Assembly: GCA_009663005.1 (NCBI GenBank)
Contig: CM018890.1
Location: 10,666,096-10,676,095 of the forward strand
Length of the DNA: 10,000 nucleotides
Source: Actinidia chinensis
Taxonomy: Eukaryota; Streptophyta; Magnoliopsida; Ericales; Actinidiaceae
Direction: 5' to 3'
Under the pieces are notes generated by a model, which worked only from the letters and a program-made list of their open reading frames with translations, was not told the origin of the DNA and did not search any database. Below are positions 1 through 6,416 of this stretch, piece by piece. A program made the translations under genes and the position numbers. The stretch's first letter is position 1. Each line of letters begins with the position of its first letter.

Positions 1-392
1 AAATATTAAATTGTCAATGTCAAATCATTTTAGTAGATAATTCTTTATAAAAATTATATAAAAATAGCATCTTCCTTCTATATTAAATATGTGGGTATTT
101 TGGGACCAATAGGTTCGTTCTTTTAAGAGCCCCCACATACTTTGATGATATTTATGCTTTTTCTATGTACTCAAACTCTTATAATAGTAGCGAGGGTATG
201 CAAGAGATGTATAATTTAAAATCCAAAACATCACCCATTAGCTATTCCAAGTAGACACCTCAGGCCAAATGAAATGACCTATAAATTTTCGAATAATCAT
301 TTTCCCACTGAAAAATGTGGATTTTTTCAATAAAAATAATTTATCACACTGTGCTGTTGACAGAAGAGCTGGGAGAGAGAATTATTGGATAG
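1..392. other. AT-rich intergenic DNA, no gene seen
   Basis: No convincing coding frame, RNA gene or transposon end is visible. The only structure noted is a perfect 8-bp inverted repeat (TATGTGGG at 88-95, CCCACATA at 132-139), which could form a small hairpin with a 36-nt loop. That is weak enough to be chance. Confidence 0.6.
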
Positions 393-403
393 AATATCCC
401 ACA

Positions 404-569
404 AATCAAAAACATATAAAAATAGTTTATTTTTGTTTTTAGTAATTTTTTTTAAATTAAGTAAAAAAATTACATTTTGACATCCTCTCGTCAAAGAATT
501 CGAAAAAATATAAATTTTAATTAAATGGTAAAAAAAATTAAAATTCAAAATAGCTATATAGAAAAAAAA
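404..569. repeat. half-length copy of the AT-rich foldback family, flanked by 11-bp direct repeats
   Basis: From about 425 to 560 the sequence follows the centre-to-right half of the foldback elements at 4155-4580 and 8727-9058: a T-rich stretch with TTTTTAGTAA, then TCCTCTCGTCAAAGAATTCG, then an A/T run ending in CAAAATAGCT. The matching left arm is absent. The segment lies between two identical 11-bp copies of AATATCCCACA (393-403 and 570-580). That is the size of a Mutator-type target-site duplication (9-11 bp), so it may be a genuine insertion rather than a fragment. Family membership is an eye alignment of low-complexity DNA. The direct repeats are directly visible. Confidence 0.5.
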
Positions 570-619
570 AATATCCCACACTAAATGAGGCATAGCACGT
601 GTTTTATGAATTAAAGATA

Positions 620-770
620 GGGGCAAATGACACTTTATCCCCTTAAAGTATTGACTCATTCCACTTTGACCCTTAATTTAATAATTTTGGTATATTGGCC
701 CTTAATCAATTATTTTTTTAATTGGACCCAAACCCTTAATTCCGTCCACATTATTGATGGAACATGACAT
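620..770 (+). repeat. left terminal inverted repeat of the Mutator-like element
   Basis: This arm pairs with 1261-1415. Conserved blocks are the outer AAATGACACTTT, CCTTAAAGTATT, CCACTTTGACCC, TAATAATTTT and the innermost ATGACAT (764-770). Small indels and substitutions are spread along the arm. The C/T-rich repeated phrases of the type 'CACTTT-CCCC' and 'TTTGACCCTTAA' are typical of this plant repeat class. Confidence 0.8.
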
Positions 771-1260
771 GTGGCAACACAAGGCAACCGTCCCTTACCC
801 AAACCCATACCTACATCTATACCCCAAAAAACCCTTCTCCTCCCACAAACCGTAGCTTCCCCTACCCTAACCTTCCCCTTCCTCTTCCCTTCCCCATACC
901 TAATGCAAAACCTAACCTTCCCAAATCCATATATATCCCCCTCCACATTCAGTGCCACACCACACATTGATAGAGAGAGAGAGAGAGAGAATTGAAACCA
1001 AGCGTCGCCCATGTCTTGCGTTTTGCGAATCTACCAATCAGGTGATGCGAAGGTCAGTGATGCCATGCCCATGGTTGTCTGTGATGGTTTGGTCAGTGGT
1101 GGCGTGTGTGTATGTTTATGGTTGTCGTCATTGGGTTGGGGAATGGGGCTCTAGTTTGCTAAAGGTTTTGGTTTCTGGTATGGTTTTGCCCTTTGAGTTT
1201 GGGCAATGTGTATGGGCCAGGGGGCTAGTTGTCACCACATGGCCACACACGTGGCGCTGC
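771..1260. other. interior of the Mutator-like element: GC-richer, strongly strand-asymmetric DNA, possible captured fragment
   Basis: Composition changes sharply from the AT-rich surroundings. About 780-960 is C-rich and nearly free of G (CCCTACC, CTTCCCC and CCCTTCCCC phrases). After an (AG)n tract it becomes G/T-rich (1040-1250). This resembles a pyrimidine-rich leader followed by other transcribed sequence, so capture of a host gene fragment (Pack-MULE) is possible. A plus-strand frame at 952-1320 (122 codons) is open, but its product is low-complexity at the start (ERERER from the microsatellite), resembles no family I know, and runs into the right TIR. I do not call it a gene. Confidence 0.4.
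972..990 (+). repeat. (AG)n microsatellite
   Basis: About nine and a half AG units lie inside the Mutator-like element, at the junction between its C-rich and G/T-rich halves. Confidence 0.95.
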
Positions 1261-1415
1261 ATGTCATATTCCGTCACTAATTTGAATAGAGTTAAGAGAT
1301 TGGTCCCAATTGAAAAATAATTACTAGATTAAGGGCTAATGTGGTAAAATTATTAGAATAAGGGGTCAAAGTGGGCATTGATAAATACTTTAAGGGGGAA
1401 AAGTGTCATTTACCC
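1261..1415 (-). repeat. right terminal inverted repeat of the Mutator-like element
   Basis: This is the inverted partner of 620-770. Read on the minus strand from 1415 it gives GGGTAAATGACAC, then CCCTTAAAGTATT, CCCACTTTGACCCC, TAATAATTTT and GCCCTTAATC, ending at GACGGAATATGACAT. The 9-bp target duplication TCAAAGATA follows at 1416-1424. Confidence 0.8.
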
Positions 1416-1424
1416 TCAAAGATA

Positions 1425-1690
1425 TGACCTGTTCTCAAAACCAAAGGCTCCCAAATCTATAATTGACAAAATCTATGAGGCATGGCATGTGAATTTACAA
1501 GTTTAAGATCTTGGTTTTTGTAGTTGATAGGTATAGATCCCCCTATATTTGGAATATACACACTTACAAATGATTGGGACCACAATATGAAAACCCAGTT
1601 TTGGAAATTATCCATCCTCACCTCACCTCACCTCACCTCACCCAAGGGATCAATCGCATTTCAAAAATCAAAAACTACAATTTGATAAAT
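1425..1690 (+). repeat. copy 1 of a diverged direct duplication (partner 5228-5450)
   Basis: Ordered matches to the second copy are TGACCT-TTC, TATAATT-ACAAAATC-ATGA, GCATGGCATG, CCTATATTTG followed by ATATACACA, TTGGGACCAC, TTTTGGAAATTA and GGGATCA, then AAAAATCA-AAAAC. The shared blocks keep order and orientation with similar spacing, so this is common descent rather than low-complexity similarity. Identity is moderate, with indels; copy 1 carries a (CCTCA)5 tract that copy 2 lacks. No open frame spans the block. It could be a segmental duplication or two copies of an unclassified dispersed repeat. Confidence 0.65.
1616..1640 (+). repeat. (CCTCA)5 pentanucleotide tandem repeat
   Basis: Five exact CCTCA units in a row. 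It is absent from the homologous block at 5228-5450, so it expanded in this copy or was lost from the other. Confidence 0.95.
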
Positions 1691-1776
1691 ACATATATTT
1701 ATTTTATATTAGACCCTAAATTGGATGGCTAACTAACATTATCCAGTGGTATATATATACACCTAGCTAGACTGAA

Positions 1777-1810
1777 TCTGATCATTAGATCAAACATCTA
1801 GTGGTCCAGA
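1777..1810. repeat. short imperfect inverted repeat (TCTGATCATTAGAT / ATCTAGTGGTCCAGA)
   Basis: The arms at 1777-1790 and 1796-1810 pair with two mismatches and a one-base gap. The phrase resembles the 'GATC-TTGGATCAAAC-TC-GGTCCAGA' motif often seen inside plant dispersed repeats, so it is probably a relic of such an element. No matching outer ends were identified. Confidence 0.35.
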
Positions 1811-1908
1811 CTGGGAAGGTTGATACCAAGATAAGAAATTTTTATGAACCAGGTTTTCTGTGGAAAAAAACAGAAAATAAAAAAAAGAATTGAAATCGCT
1901 ATGAGTAT

Positions 1909-2204
1909 GGAAAATCTAAGTTACACACAGTACCGTTGTGAATAATTATGGTGTGTTATGAAAAAAATAAAGTTTATTATGATCAATTATGGTATATATG
2001 TTACGGGAGAATACATGTGTGATGAATAATTATACATCATTATACTTTTTATTACAAGTTTTTATGATAATTTTTTTTTATAACACGTAATTCTTTTTGT
2101 TATGATGTGACCGTTTGTTCTAAACAATTACGAGAACATTATTCATGACGGGTGTACAATATCCATCATTTTTATTTTTAAAGTGTGTACTTAATATTCT
2201 CCCC
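1909..2204. mobile_element. foldback MITE-like element with inverted ends
   Basis: The left end reads GGAAAATCTAAGTTACACAC, then GTACCGTTGTGAATAATTAT. The right end on the minus strand reads GGGAGAATATTAAGTACACAC, then after a short insertion GTACACCCGTCATGAATAAT. A further internal copy of the motif in direct orientation follows GGGAGAATACATGTGTGATG near 2005, next to a near-palindrome ATGAATAATTATACAT. The trinucleotide TAT flanks both ends (1906-1908 and 2205-2207), too short to prove a target duplication. There is no coding capacity. The end motif recurs in the tandem duplication at 3432-3839. Confidence 0.55.
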
Positions 2205-2209
2205 TATGG

Positions 2210-2590
2210 AGTGGAGGAATTGGTTTGATGCTTGTGAGGCCCACTTCAGGCCCAATTGTGCAATTAGAACCATTCACTCCGTTTACTAGATTATTCTTAA
2301 AATAATAAAAAAAAACAGATTAATTGAATATTTATAATTCAAATAATTAAATTACATTTATATTATACTTTATTTTCAAATTAAATTAATCAAACATCAC
2401 ATGGTTATCAATGCGCATAACTCAAATTTTTTCACTCAAGTGATTTACTTGACGAATCCTACAAAATAAATAATTTCAACCACATTATTAAGCTCGGAAT
2501 GAGTCACATATTATACTCACAGGTGTTGTCCCTTCCAATTCCTAGGACCGTGGAGAGAGAAAGAGTTGGCATACTTCGAATCTGATTGGA
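2210..2590. other. intergenic DNA without recognisable gene
   Basis: Mostly AT-rich. The only regulatory-looking words are two site II-type boxes close together (AGGCCCAC and AGGCCCAAT, about 2240-2258). With no gene nearby I give them little weight. A short GC-richer patch at 2515-2590 has no open frame or RNA signature. Confidence 0.5.
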
Positions 2591-2593
2591 ACC

Positions 2594-2752
2594 AGTTTTT
2601 TTTAGTTTTTTTTTGAATTTTTAGCTTAAAATAAGTAAAAAAGTCAATTAAAGTTTTCTTTTTTACTTTTCTACTTAATTTTAGTTAAAGTAAAGACACA
2701 AAAATAAAAAAATTCAAAATTCTTGACCTTTTTAATAGCAAACTAAAAAATA
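2594..2752. repeat. small AT-rich foldback (inverted repeat)
   Basis: Left-arm text such as AGCTTAAAATAAGTAAAAAAGT (about 2623-2644) matches the complement of the right arm (AACTAAAATTAAGTAGAAAAGT on the minus strand). The outer TTTTTTAGTTTTTTTTGAATT also matches the complement of AAATTCAAAATTC and AACTAAAAAA. The whole is an imperfect hairpin of about 160 nt. It may be a diverged relative of the larger foldbacks further right, but it lacks their CTCGT/AAGAGG core. No target duplication was found. Confidence 0.45.
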
Positions 2753-2759
2753 ACTTGCC

Positions 2760-3070
2760 TTAAAAGCATTCACAATAAAGTTGTTCTATACCTTGCAAAG
2801 AGATTCCATTGCTCTTAGGGAGGGCCCACACGAGATCAGCCATCATTTCTTCCATATTTTAGTCCTTAATTTGCTTTATTAAAGCTACTATTTGGTCAGA
2901 TTTTGAATTTGATAGTGTCAAGAAAATGAAACAATAGGAATAATTTGTTCCCCTGTTTCAATATTAATTTCACTTTTATTTTTGTATTAAAAAATGAATA
3001 TGAGCAAGTAATTTCTTTTTCATTTTTTGATTTATCAAAAAAATAATTAAAGATATGCGTATAAGATTTG
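2760..3070. other. AT-rich intergenic DNA, nothing recognised
   Basis: No gene, RNA or transposon end identified. A 64-codon minus-strand frame (2896-3090) is Lys/Phe/Ile-rich, as expected from AT-rich noncoding DNA, and runs into the adjacent MITE. Confidence 0.6.
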
Positions 3071-3073
3071 TTA

Positions 3074-3214
3074 GGTTGTGTTTGGATCAAAGATTAAGTG
3101 TAGAAAAAAAAAATAAAAATAAAAAAATAGATGATCCAATAATGCCGAATAATTAAACCATCCAACTTTTTTTTATTTTTTTTTTCTCATTAAATTCAAA
3201 ATAGAAACACAACC
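3074..3214. mobile_element. Tourist-like (PIF/Harbinger) MITE with TTA target duplication
   Basis: The element begins GGTTGTGTTTGG and ends AAACACAACC, a perfect 10-bp terminal inverted repeat. It is flanked on both sides by TTA (3071-3073 and 3215-3217), the diagnostic target duplication of PIF/Harbinger elements. At 141 bp it is almost a full-length hairpin: the left-arm A-run and GATGATCCAATAAT pair with the T-run and the TTAAACCATCCAAC region of the right arm. There is no coding capacity; mobilisation would need a Harbinger transposase supplied in trans. This is the best-defined MITE in the window. Confidence 0.85.
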
Positions 3215-3431
3215 TTAATTTATCATCCTCGAATTGAGGTTTGGAGACATTTCATAACATTGCATGACAAAGCTTGAGTCCATATCACAACAATGCATTA
3301 ATGGGCTCATATCAAAATACGTCACACGCCAGAAGTCATTGGTAGAGAAATGATCTTTTTGGTTTTGTTGATGGTTTCTAAATATGCTTTCAGCCATATT
3401 GAAAGATATCTTGCTCAGCCATCAATTACCA
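3215..3431. other. non-repetitive intergenic segment with short minus-strand open frame
   Basis: Less AT-rich than its surroundings. A 60-codon minus-strand frame (3215-3397) has no recognisable motif and overlaps the MITE target duplication. The wording, with repeated GATATGAGCCC/ATGGACTC-type phrases on the minus strand, hints at an old dispersed repeat, but I cannot assign it. Confidence 0.3.
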
Positions 3432-3839
3432 CAAGTATTAGGTATACAATGTTGTTTCCTAAAAATAGGTTTATGGGTAGAATGTCGATTGTTATACACT
3501 ACGTAGTCAATCTCACAAGTGATATTAGAGAGATTTGAGTAGTGAAAACGTATCGTACATGAGGGAGAATTTTCGCATACATAATACCGTCGTGAAACAA
3601 GTATTAGGTACACAATGCCATGTCACTTATTATCATCGCTCAAAAACAAGTTTACGGGTGCAAGTGTGATGTCGAATACTATAAAATACATCGTATAATT
3701 TTTTCTTAATTAACACTAATTGATTATAAGAGAAATAGTAAAATACGGTCCAACAAGTGGCATTAGTGTCATAGGTTTGAGTAGTGGGAACATCATCGCT
3801 AGAGAGAAATCTTTGAGTACATAATACCGCGATGAAGTC
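3432..3839 (+). repeat. degenerate tandem duplication (units 3432-3597 and 3598-3839)
   Basis: Both units start CAAGTATTAGGTA-ACAATG and end with a GAGTACATAATACCG-type phrase: TACATAATACCGTCGTGAA in unit 1, TACATAATACCGCGATGAA in unit 2. Between these they share AGGTTTATGGGT / AAGTTTACGGGTG and AGATTTGAGTAGTGAAAACG / AGGTTTGAGTAGTGGGAAC. Unit 2 is longer by about 75 bp because of an AT-rich stretch near 3675-3750. The closing motif resembles the inverted ends of the 1909-2204 element, so the two loci probably belong to one dispersed family. Confidence 0.6.
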
Positions 3840-4154
3840 TTTCTCTACGTGAATTGATTTTAGAAGAGATTGAGAAATAAATAAAAGTAGTTAAGAAGGG
3901 AAAAATGGTATAGTTATTGACATTTATTATCATAACATTTTCTCACATACCAAACGCAAATAATTACGTGGACCTCTTTCCTATCTAATAAGTTAATAAC
4001 CACTATCAAACTTAAACAGTCAACCTCAGAGCCGTCAACCATCAGATCAGCCCTATAATGAACGTAGTTCGGAGTTACAATGTCAATGTCTTAGTTGGTT
4101 AGACCTCGTGAAGTAAATAAGAAATGAAGGAACAAGAATCAAGCTTGTTTCGGC
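3840..4154. other. intergenic DNA, no gene recognised
   Basis: A slightly GC-richer patch at 4015-4125 has no open frame of useful length. No transposon ends or RNA gene signatures were identified. Confidence 0.55.
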
Positions 4155-4580
4155 TAGTTTTTTATTTTTTGAGATTTTTTAATTGTTTTAGGACTAGTTT
4201 GAGATATAGGTTTTTAAATATTTTTTGTTTTCTTAGTTTTTGATTGTTTTTTGTCTTAATAAACTTTTTTCTTCGTTTAATAAAAGTTTTATACTATTCT
4301 GGTTCTTCTCGATAAAAAATAAATAAAAAATAAAAAATTTTATTTAATATAAAAAATTCATTAAAGACAGAAAAAAATATTTTATATAGTTCATTTGGAA
4401 TACAATTGTTTTTTTTCTCGTCTTTAGTGTATTTTTTCTAAATTAGATGAAAAAATTATATTTTCGAACTTCTTTCATCAAGAGGAACTGAAAAAGTATA
4501 CAAGTTTGATCAAACAATGAAAAATATTCACTAAAAAAAATCAAAAAAGTAAAATAAACAACAACAACAAAAAATAACCC
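4155..4580. repeat. AT-rich foldback element, full copy (family core CTCGT/AAGAGG)
   Basis: A long imperfect inverted repeat centred near 4390. Left-arm landmarks are TTTAATAAAAGTTTTATACT and GGTTCTTCTCGAT, then ATTCATTAAAGACAGAAAAA. The right arm mirrors them in reverse order: CTCGTCTTTAGTGTAT, then TTCGAACTTCTTTCATCAAG, then AAAGTATACAAGTTTGATCA. The same core occurs at 4600-4938, 7205-7465, 8727-9058 and in half copies. There is no coding capacity and no clear target duplication. Arm identity looks moderate. Low-complexity A/T runs inflate similarity, but the GC-containing core words are not explained that way. Confidence 0.6.
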
Positions 4581-4599
4581 AAACTGAGAGTGTTCAAGG

Positions 4600-4938
4600 T
4601 TTCTCGTTTTTAATGAACTCTTTTTTATTGTTGATCAAAGTTTTATGTTTTTATGGTTCTTCTTGATGAGAAGAATTTGAAAACTTAAATTATTTTTAAT
4701 CAAATTTAGAAAAAAATCCATTAAAAATTAAAAAAAATTGCTAATTTGTTGAGTAAACAAATTTTTAATTATTTGTTTTTAGTGATTTTCTTTTTTAAAA
4801 AAATTGTACAATAAATTTATATTTTTAGGTGAATTTCTTGTCAATAGAAACCGAAAAATTATATATTTTTTTTATCAAACTTAGGGAAAAAAATCACTAA
4901 AGATAAAAAAATTCGAAAACCAAATCATCTAATAAAAA
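4600..4938. repeat. AT-rich foldback element, second full copy next to the first
   Basis: The inverted repeat is centred near 4750. The left arm carries TTGTTGATCAAAGTTTTATG and GGTTCTTCTTGATGAGAAG, then TCCATTAAAAATTAAAAA. The right arm mirrors it with TTTTTAGTGATTTTC, ATTTCTTGTCAATAGAAACC and TTTATCAAACTTAGG, ending AAATCACTAAAGATAAAAAA. Landmark order and spacing match the neighbour at 4155-4580, about 20 bp away. This implies tandem insertion or local duplication of one family. Confidence 0.55.
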
Positions 4939-4942
4939 AACA

Positions 4943-4959
4943 ATATATATATATATATT
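4943..4959 (+). repeat. (AT)n microsatellite
   Basis: About eight AT dinucleotides immediately right of the second foldback. Confidence 0.9.
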
Positions 4960-4986
4960 TTTTTGGCAATGAATGGTTAATAGTAT

Positions 4987-5240
4987 TTAATTTATCCCTC
5001 TCTCAGGACTGAGTCCTGAGACTCGAGGTTTAAGTGCGGTCCTTGTTGTCTGTGATATGAGTAGCGCTGAGGCGAGTCCATTAATGGGAACAAAATTCCA
5101 TAGCCAGTTGTTCGCCAAAGCAAATAAATAAAGGAGGAAATTACCTTTCCTTGTTTCCATATTTTTTGTGTTCCAGGATCCCAATCCATTTGGATGATCC
5201 ACACACAGAATAGAAACCTTCTACTTTCTGACCTATTCAC
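4987..5240 (-). other. GC-richer island, open in two minus-strand frames; possible gene or organelle-derived fragment
   Basis: This island interrupts very AT-rich DNA. On the minus strand it is open in two overlapping frames: 82 codons from 5240 and 71 codons from 5202. The second would encode a product with a hydrophobic stretch (LLYLFALANNWLWNFV) and a basic tail (KPRVSGLSPERG). I recognise neither product. Dual-frame openness may simply reflect lower AT content. A relic exon or an organellar DNA insertion are alternatives I cannot separate without a search. It directly abuts the second copy of the 1425/5228 duplication, but no equivalent island precedes the first copy. Confidence 0.25.
5001..5021. 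repeat. perfect 21-bp palindrome (10-bp arms, one central base)
   Basis: TCTCAGGACT, a central G, then AGTCCTGAGA. The arms are mixed in composition, so this is not a low-complexity artefact. It marks the left edge of the GC-richer island and could form a tight cruciform or be a dimeric protein-binding site. Function is unknown. Confidence 0.85.
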
Positions 5241-5450
5241 AGAAATACTTTATAATTTACAAAATCCATGAAGCATGGCATGGGAAATAGCTTCAGCCTT
5301 GGAGGGGATGAATAGGAACCCTATATTTGTTATATACACATTACACACACAAAAAAAAAAAAAAGTTTGGGACCACGTCCCCATTTTTGGAAATTACCCT
5401 TGAAAAATGAATGGGGATCATTCATTCGGATCCCAAAAATCACAAAACCC
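5228..5450 (+). repeat. copy 2 of the diverged direct duplication (partner 1425-1690)
   Basis: Shares TGACCTATTC, TATAATTTACAAAATCCATG, GCATGGCATG, CCCTATATTTG and ATATACACA, TTGGGACCAC, TTTTTGGAAATTA, GGGATCATTC and CAAAAATCACAAAAC with copy 1 in the same order. Here an A15-type run (about 5350-5364) lies where copy 1 has ordinary sequence, and the (CCTCA)5 tract is missing. Weak similarity may continue to GATGGTTAGATTAC near 5482 (copy 1: GATGGCTAACTAAC near 1724). Confidence 0.65.
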
Positions 5451-5484
5451 ATTATATATATAATGATGGAAAATGAACAGAGAT

Positions 5485-5580
5485 GGTTAGATTACACTTT
5501 GCACCTTTTCAATTTTATTTAAGTTTACTTTGCACTTTTCACTTCTAATTAAATTAGTCAACCTCTAACACTTTAGATCA
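5485..5580 (+). repeat. possible solo end of a Mutator-like or related repeat
   Basis: The phrases TTACACTTTGCACC and TTTACTTTGCACTTTTCA are of the 'CACTTTGCACC' type found in the terminal repeats of many plant Mutator-like elements, and echo AAATGACACTTT at 620. No inverted partner and no target duplication were found downstream, so this is a weak call: a truncated end or coincidence. Confidence 0.25.
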
Positions 5581-6190
5581 AAAGCCAATATAGCTCATTC
5601 GTGCTCATCTTATGTTCAATTAAGATCCACGTGTTTTTTTTCCTTTGCATAACACTAAATTTTTTTTCCAAAGTTAACTAGAAAAAAGAATATGCAAAAT
5701 TGCATTTCCCATTAATTTTTTTTTGTCTTTGCAAATCTAAGACCCACCAAACATGTCTTTAGCTTTCCTTTTGAAGAAATGATATTTACACTCTGCTATT
5801 AACTTCCCATTGTGAGAAGCTAGAAGCCTAAAAGACCCAAGAACTAATAATTGTGAGAGGTTCAACATGAAAGTGTGAAACAAGTTCATTTTTTGTGGTA
5901 ACTAATTAAACCAAAAATGATGAATTTCTTCTGACATGTATAGAATCATTTGCTTCTCATTTCCCCAATCGAAGAAGAAATTGCCTCTTTTGCAAGAATA
6001 AAAGAATTAATGATATCGATAAGCAAGATATTTATTTATAGTATTGCCATTACCGCATCATTCTTGGGATGATTTTATATAAAAATAGTGTTTTCCAAGA
6101 ATTAATTAGTGCCTTCATATTACTTTTCTACTTCCAGTATCAACTGGCAAACTTGCACGCACCAAAACTGCAATCACAGATAGAAGCAAT
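5581..6190. other. AT-rich intergenic DNA, no gene seen
   Basis: Scanned for open frames, tRNA-like boxes, snoRNA boxes and inverted ends; nothing supportable. A CACGTG G-box occurs within GATCCACGTGT near 5630 but has no gene next to it. Confidence 0.55.
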
Positions 6191-6199
6191 GCATATCAA

Positions 6200-6288
6200 A
6201 GCCCAATAAAGTTCAAGTTTGGGCCAGGCCCAAACTGCTTAAGAAGAATTGTTATGGTGTTGGTGTGAGGAATAAAGAATTAGGGTTA
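6200..6288. promoter_or_regulatory. cluster of plant site II boxes and a telobox-like motif (orphan promoter-like segment)
   Basis: AGCCCAAT lies at 6200-6207, a paired TGGGCC / GGCCCA at 6219-6232 and TTAGGGTTA (minus strand TAACCCTAA) at 6280-6288. In plants, site II elements (TGGGCC/T, bound by TCP proteins) combined with a telobox (AAACCCTAA) are characteristic of promoters of ribosomal-protein, translation and snoRNA genes. No open frame, box C/D arrangement or tRNA-like structure is visible on either side, so a target gene is not shown. It may belong to a short noncoding transcript, be a relic, or be chance. No TATA box or start site is claimed. Confidence 0.35.
6216..6236. repeat. perfect 21-bp palindrome made of two opposed site II boxes
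   Basis: AGTTTGGGCC, a central A, then GGCCCAAACT. Each arm contains TGGGCC, so a TCP dimer site would be presented identically on both strands. GC-rich perfect symmetry of this length is unlikely by chance in such AT-rich DNA. Confidence 0.85.
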
Positions 6289-6331
6289 TATTTAGATCAA
6301 GAAATATAAGAGGGAATATTTCTAGAGAGGA

Positions 6332-6345
6332 ATATATATATATAT
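6332..6345 (+). repeat. (AT)n short microsatellite
   Basis: Seven AT dinucleotides. Confidence 0.85.
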
Positions 6346-6416
6346 CAAATCATTAATTCAAATGTAAAGCATAATCTCTTATTGAATTAATAGATTCTAA
6401 TAGGTTTATAGTTGTT

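Larger units (their letters stand above)
620..1415. mobile_element. non-autonomous Mutator-like element (TIR-MULE / MULE-MITE)
   Basis: The two ends form imperfect terminal inverted repeats of about 150 bp. The left end starts GGGGCAAATGACACTTTA; the right end, read on the minus strand, starts GGGTAAATGACACTTTTC. Both continue through CCTTAAAGTATT, CCACTTTGACCC, TAATAATTTT, GCCCTTAATC, a near-common CAATT/AATTGG block and a shared ATGACAT. Immediately outside lie TTAAAGATA (611-619) and TCAAAGATA (1416-1424), a 9-bp duplication with one mismatch, as expected for Mutator-superfamily insertion. The element is about 796 bp and has no transposase (MURA) reading frame, so it would need a transposase from elsewhere. 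Arm divergence suggests an old insertion. It sits just upstream of the first copy of the 1425/5228 duplication. Confidence 0.8.

Noticed and set aside
327..659. 110-codon minus-strand open frame
   Set aside because: Product is Phe/Leu/Asn/Lys-rich, crosses the foldback relic, its flanking repeats and the left end of the Mutator-like element, so it is a chance frame.
710..1012. 100-codon minus-strand frame and two short plus-strand frames over the same C-rich stretch
   Set aside because: Low-complexity products (SLSLSLS, Pro-rich) caused by the C-rich tract and microsatellite; several frames are open at once, arguing against coding.
952..1320. 122-codon plus-strand open frame inside the Mutator-like element
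   Set aside because: It begins in an (AG)n microsatellite, ends in the right TIR, and the product shows no recognisable domain. Openness is explained by the GC-richer interior.
3215..3613. Three short frames on both strands (60-63 codons)
   Set aside because: They overlap each other and the tandem duplication, and show no conserved motifs.
1425..5450. The two direct copies read as LTRs of a retrotransposon
   Set aside because: No TG...CA ends, no tRNA primer-binding site after copy 1, no polypurine tract before copy 2 that fits, no gag/pol sequence, and the interval is filled with unrelated MITEs.
5910..5940. Box C-like ATGATGA followed by CTGA, considered as a box C/D snoRNA near the site II/telobox cluster
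   Set aside because: C and CTGA boxes are only 7 nt apart, no second CTGA with a closing stem follows, and there is no guide-length spacing.
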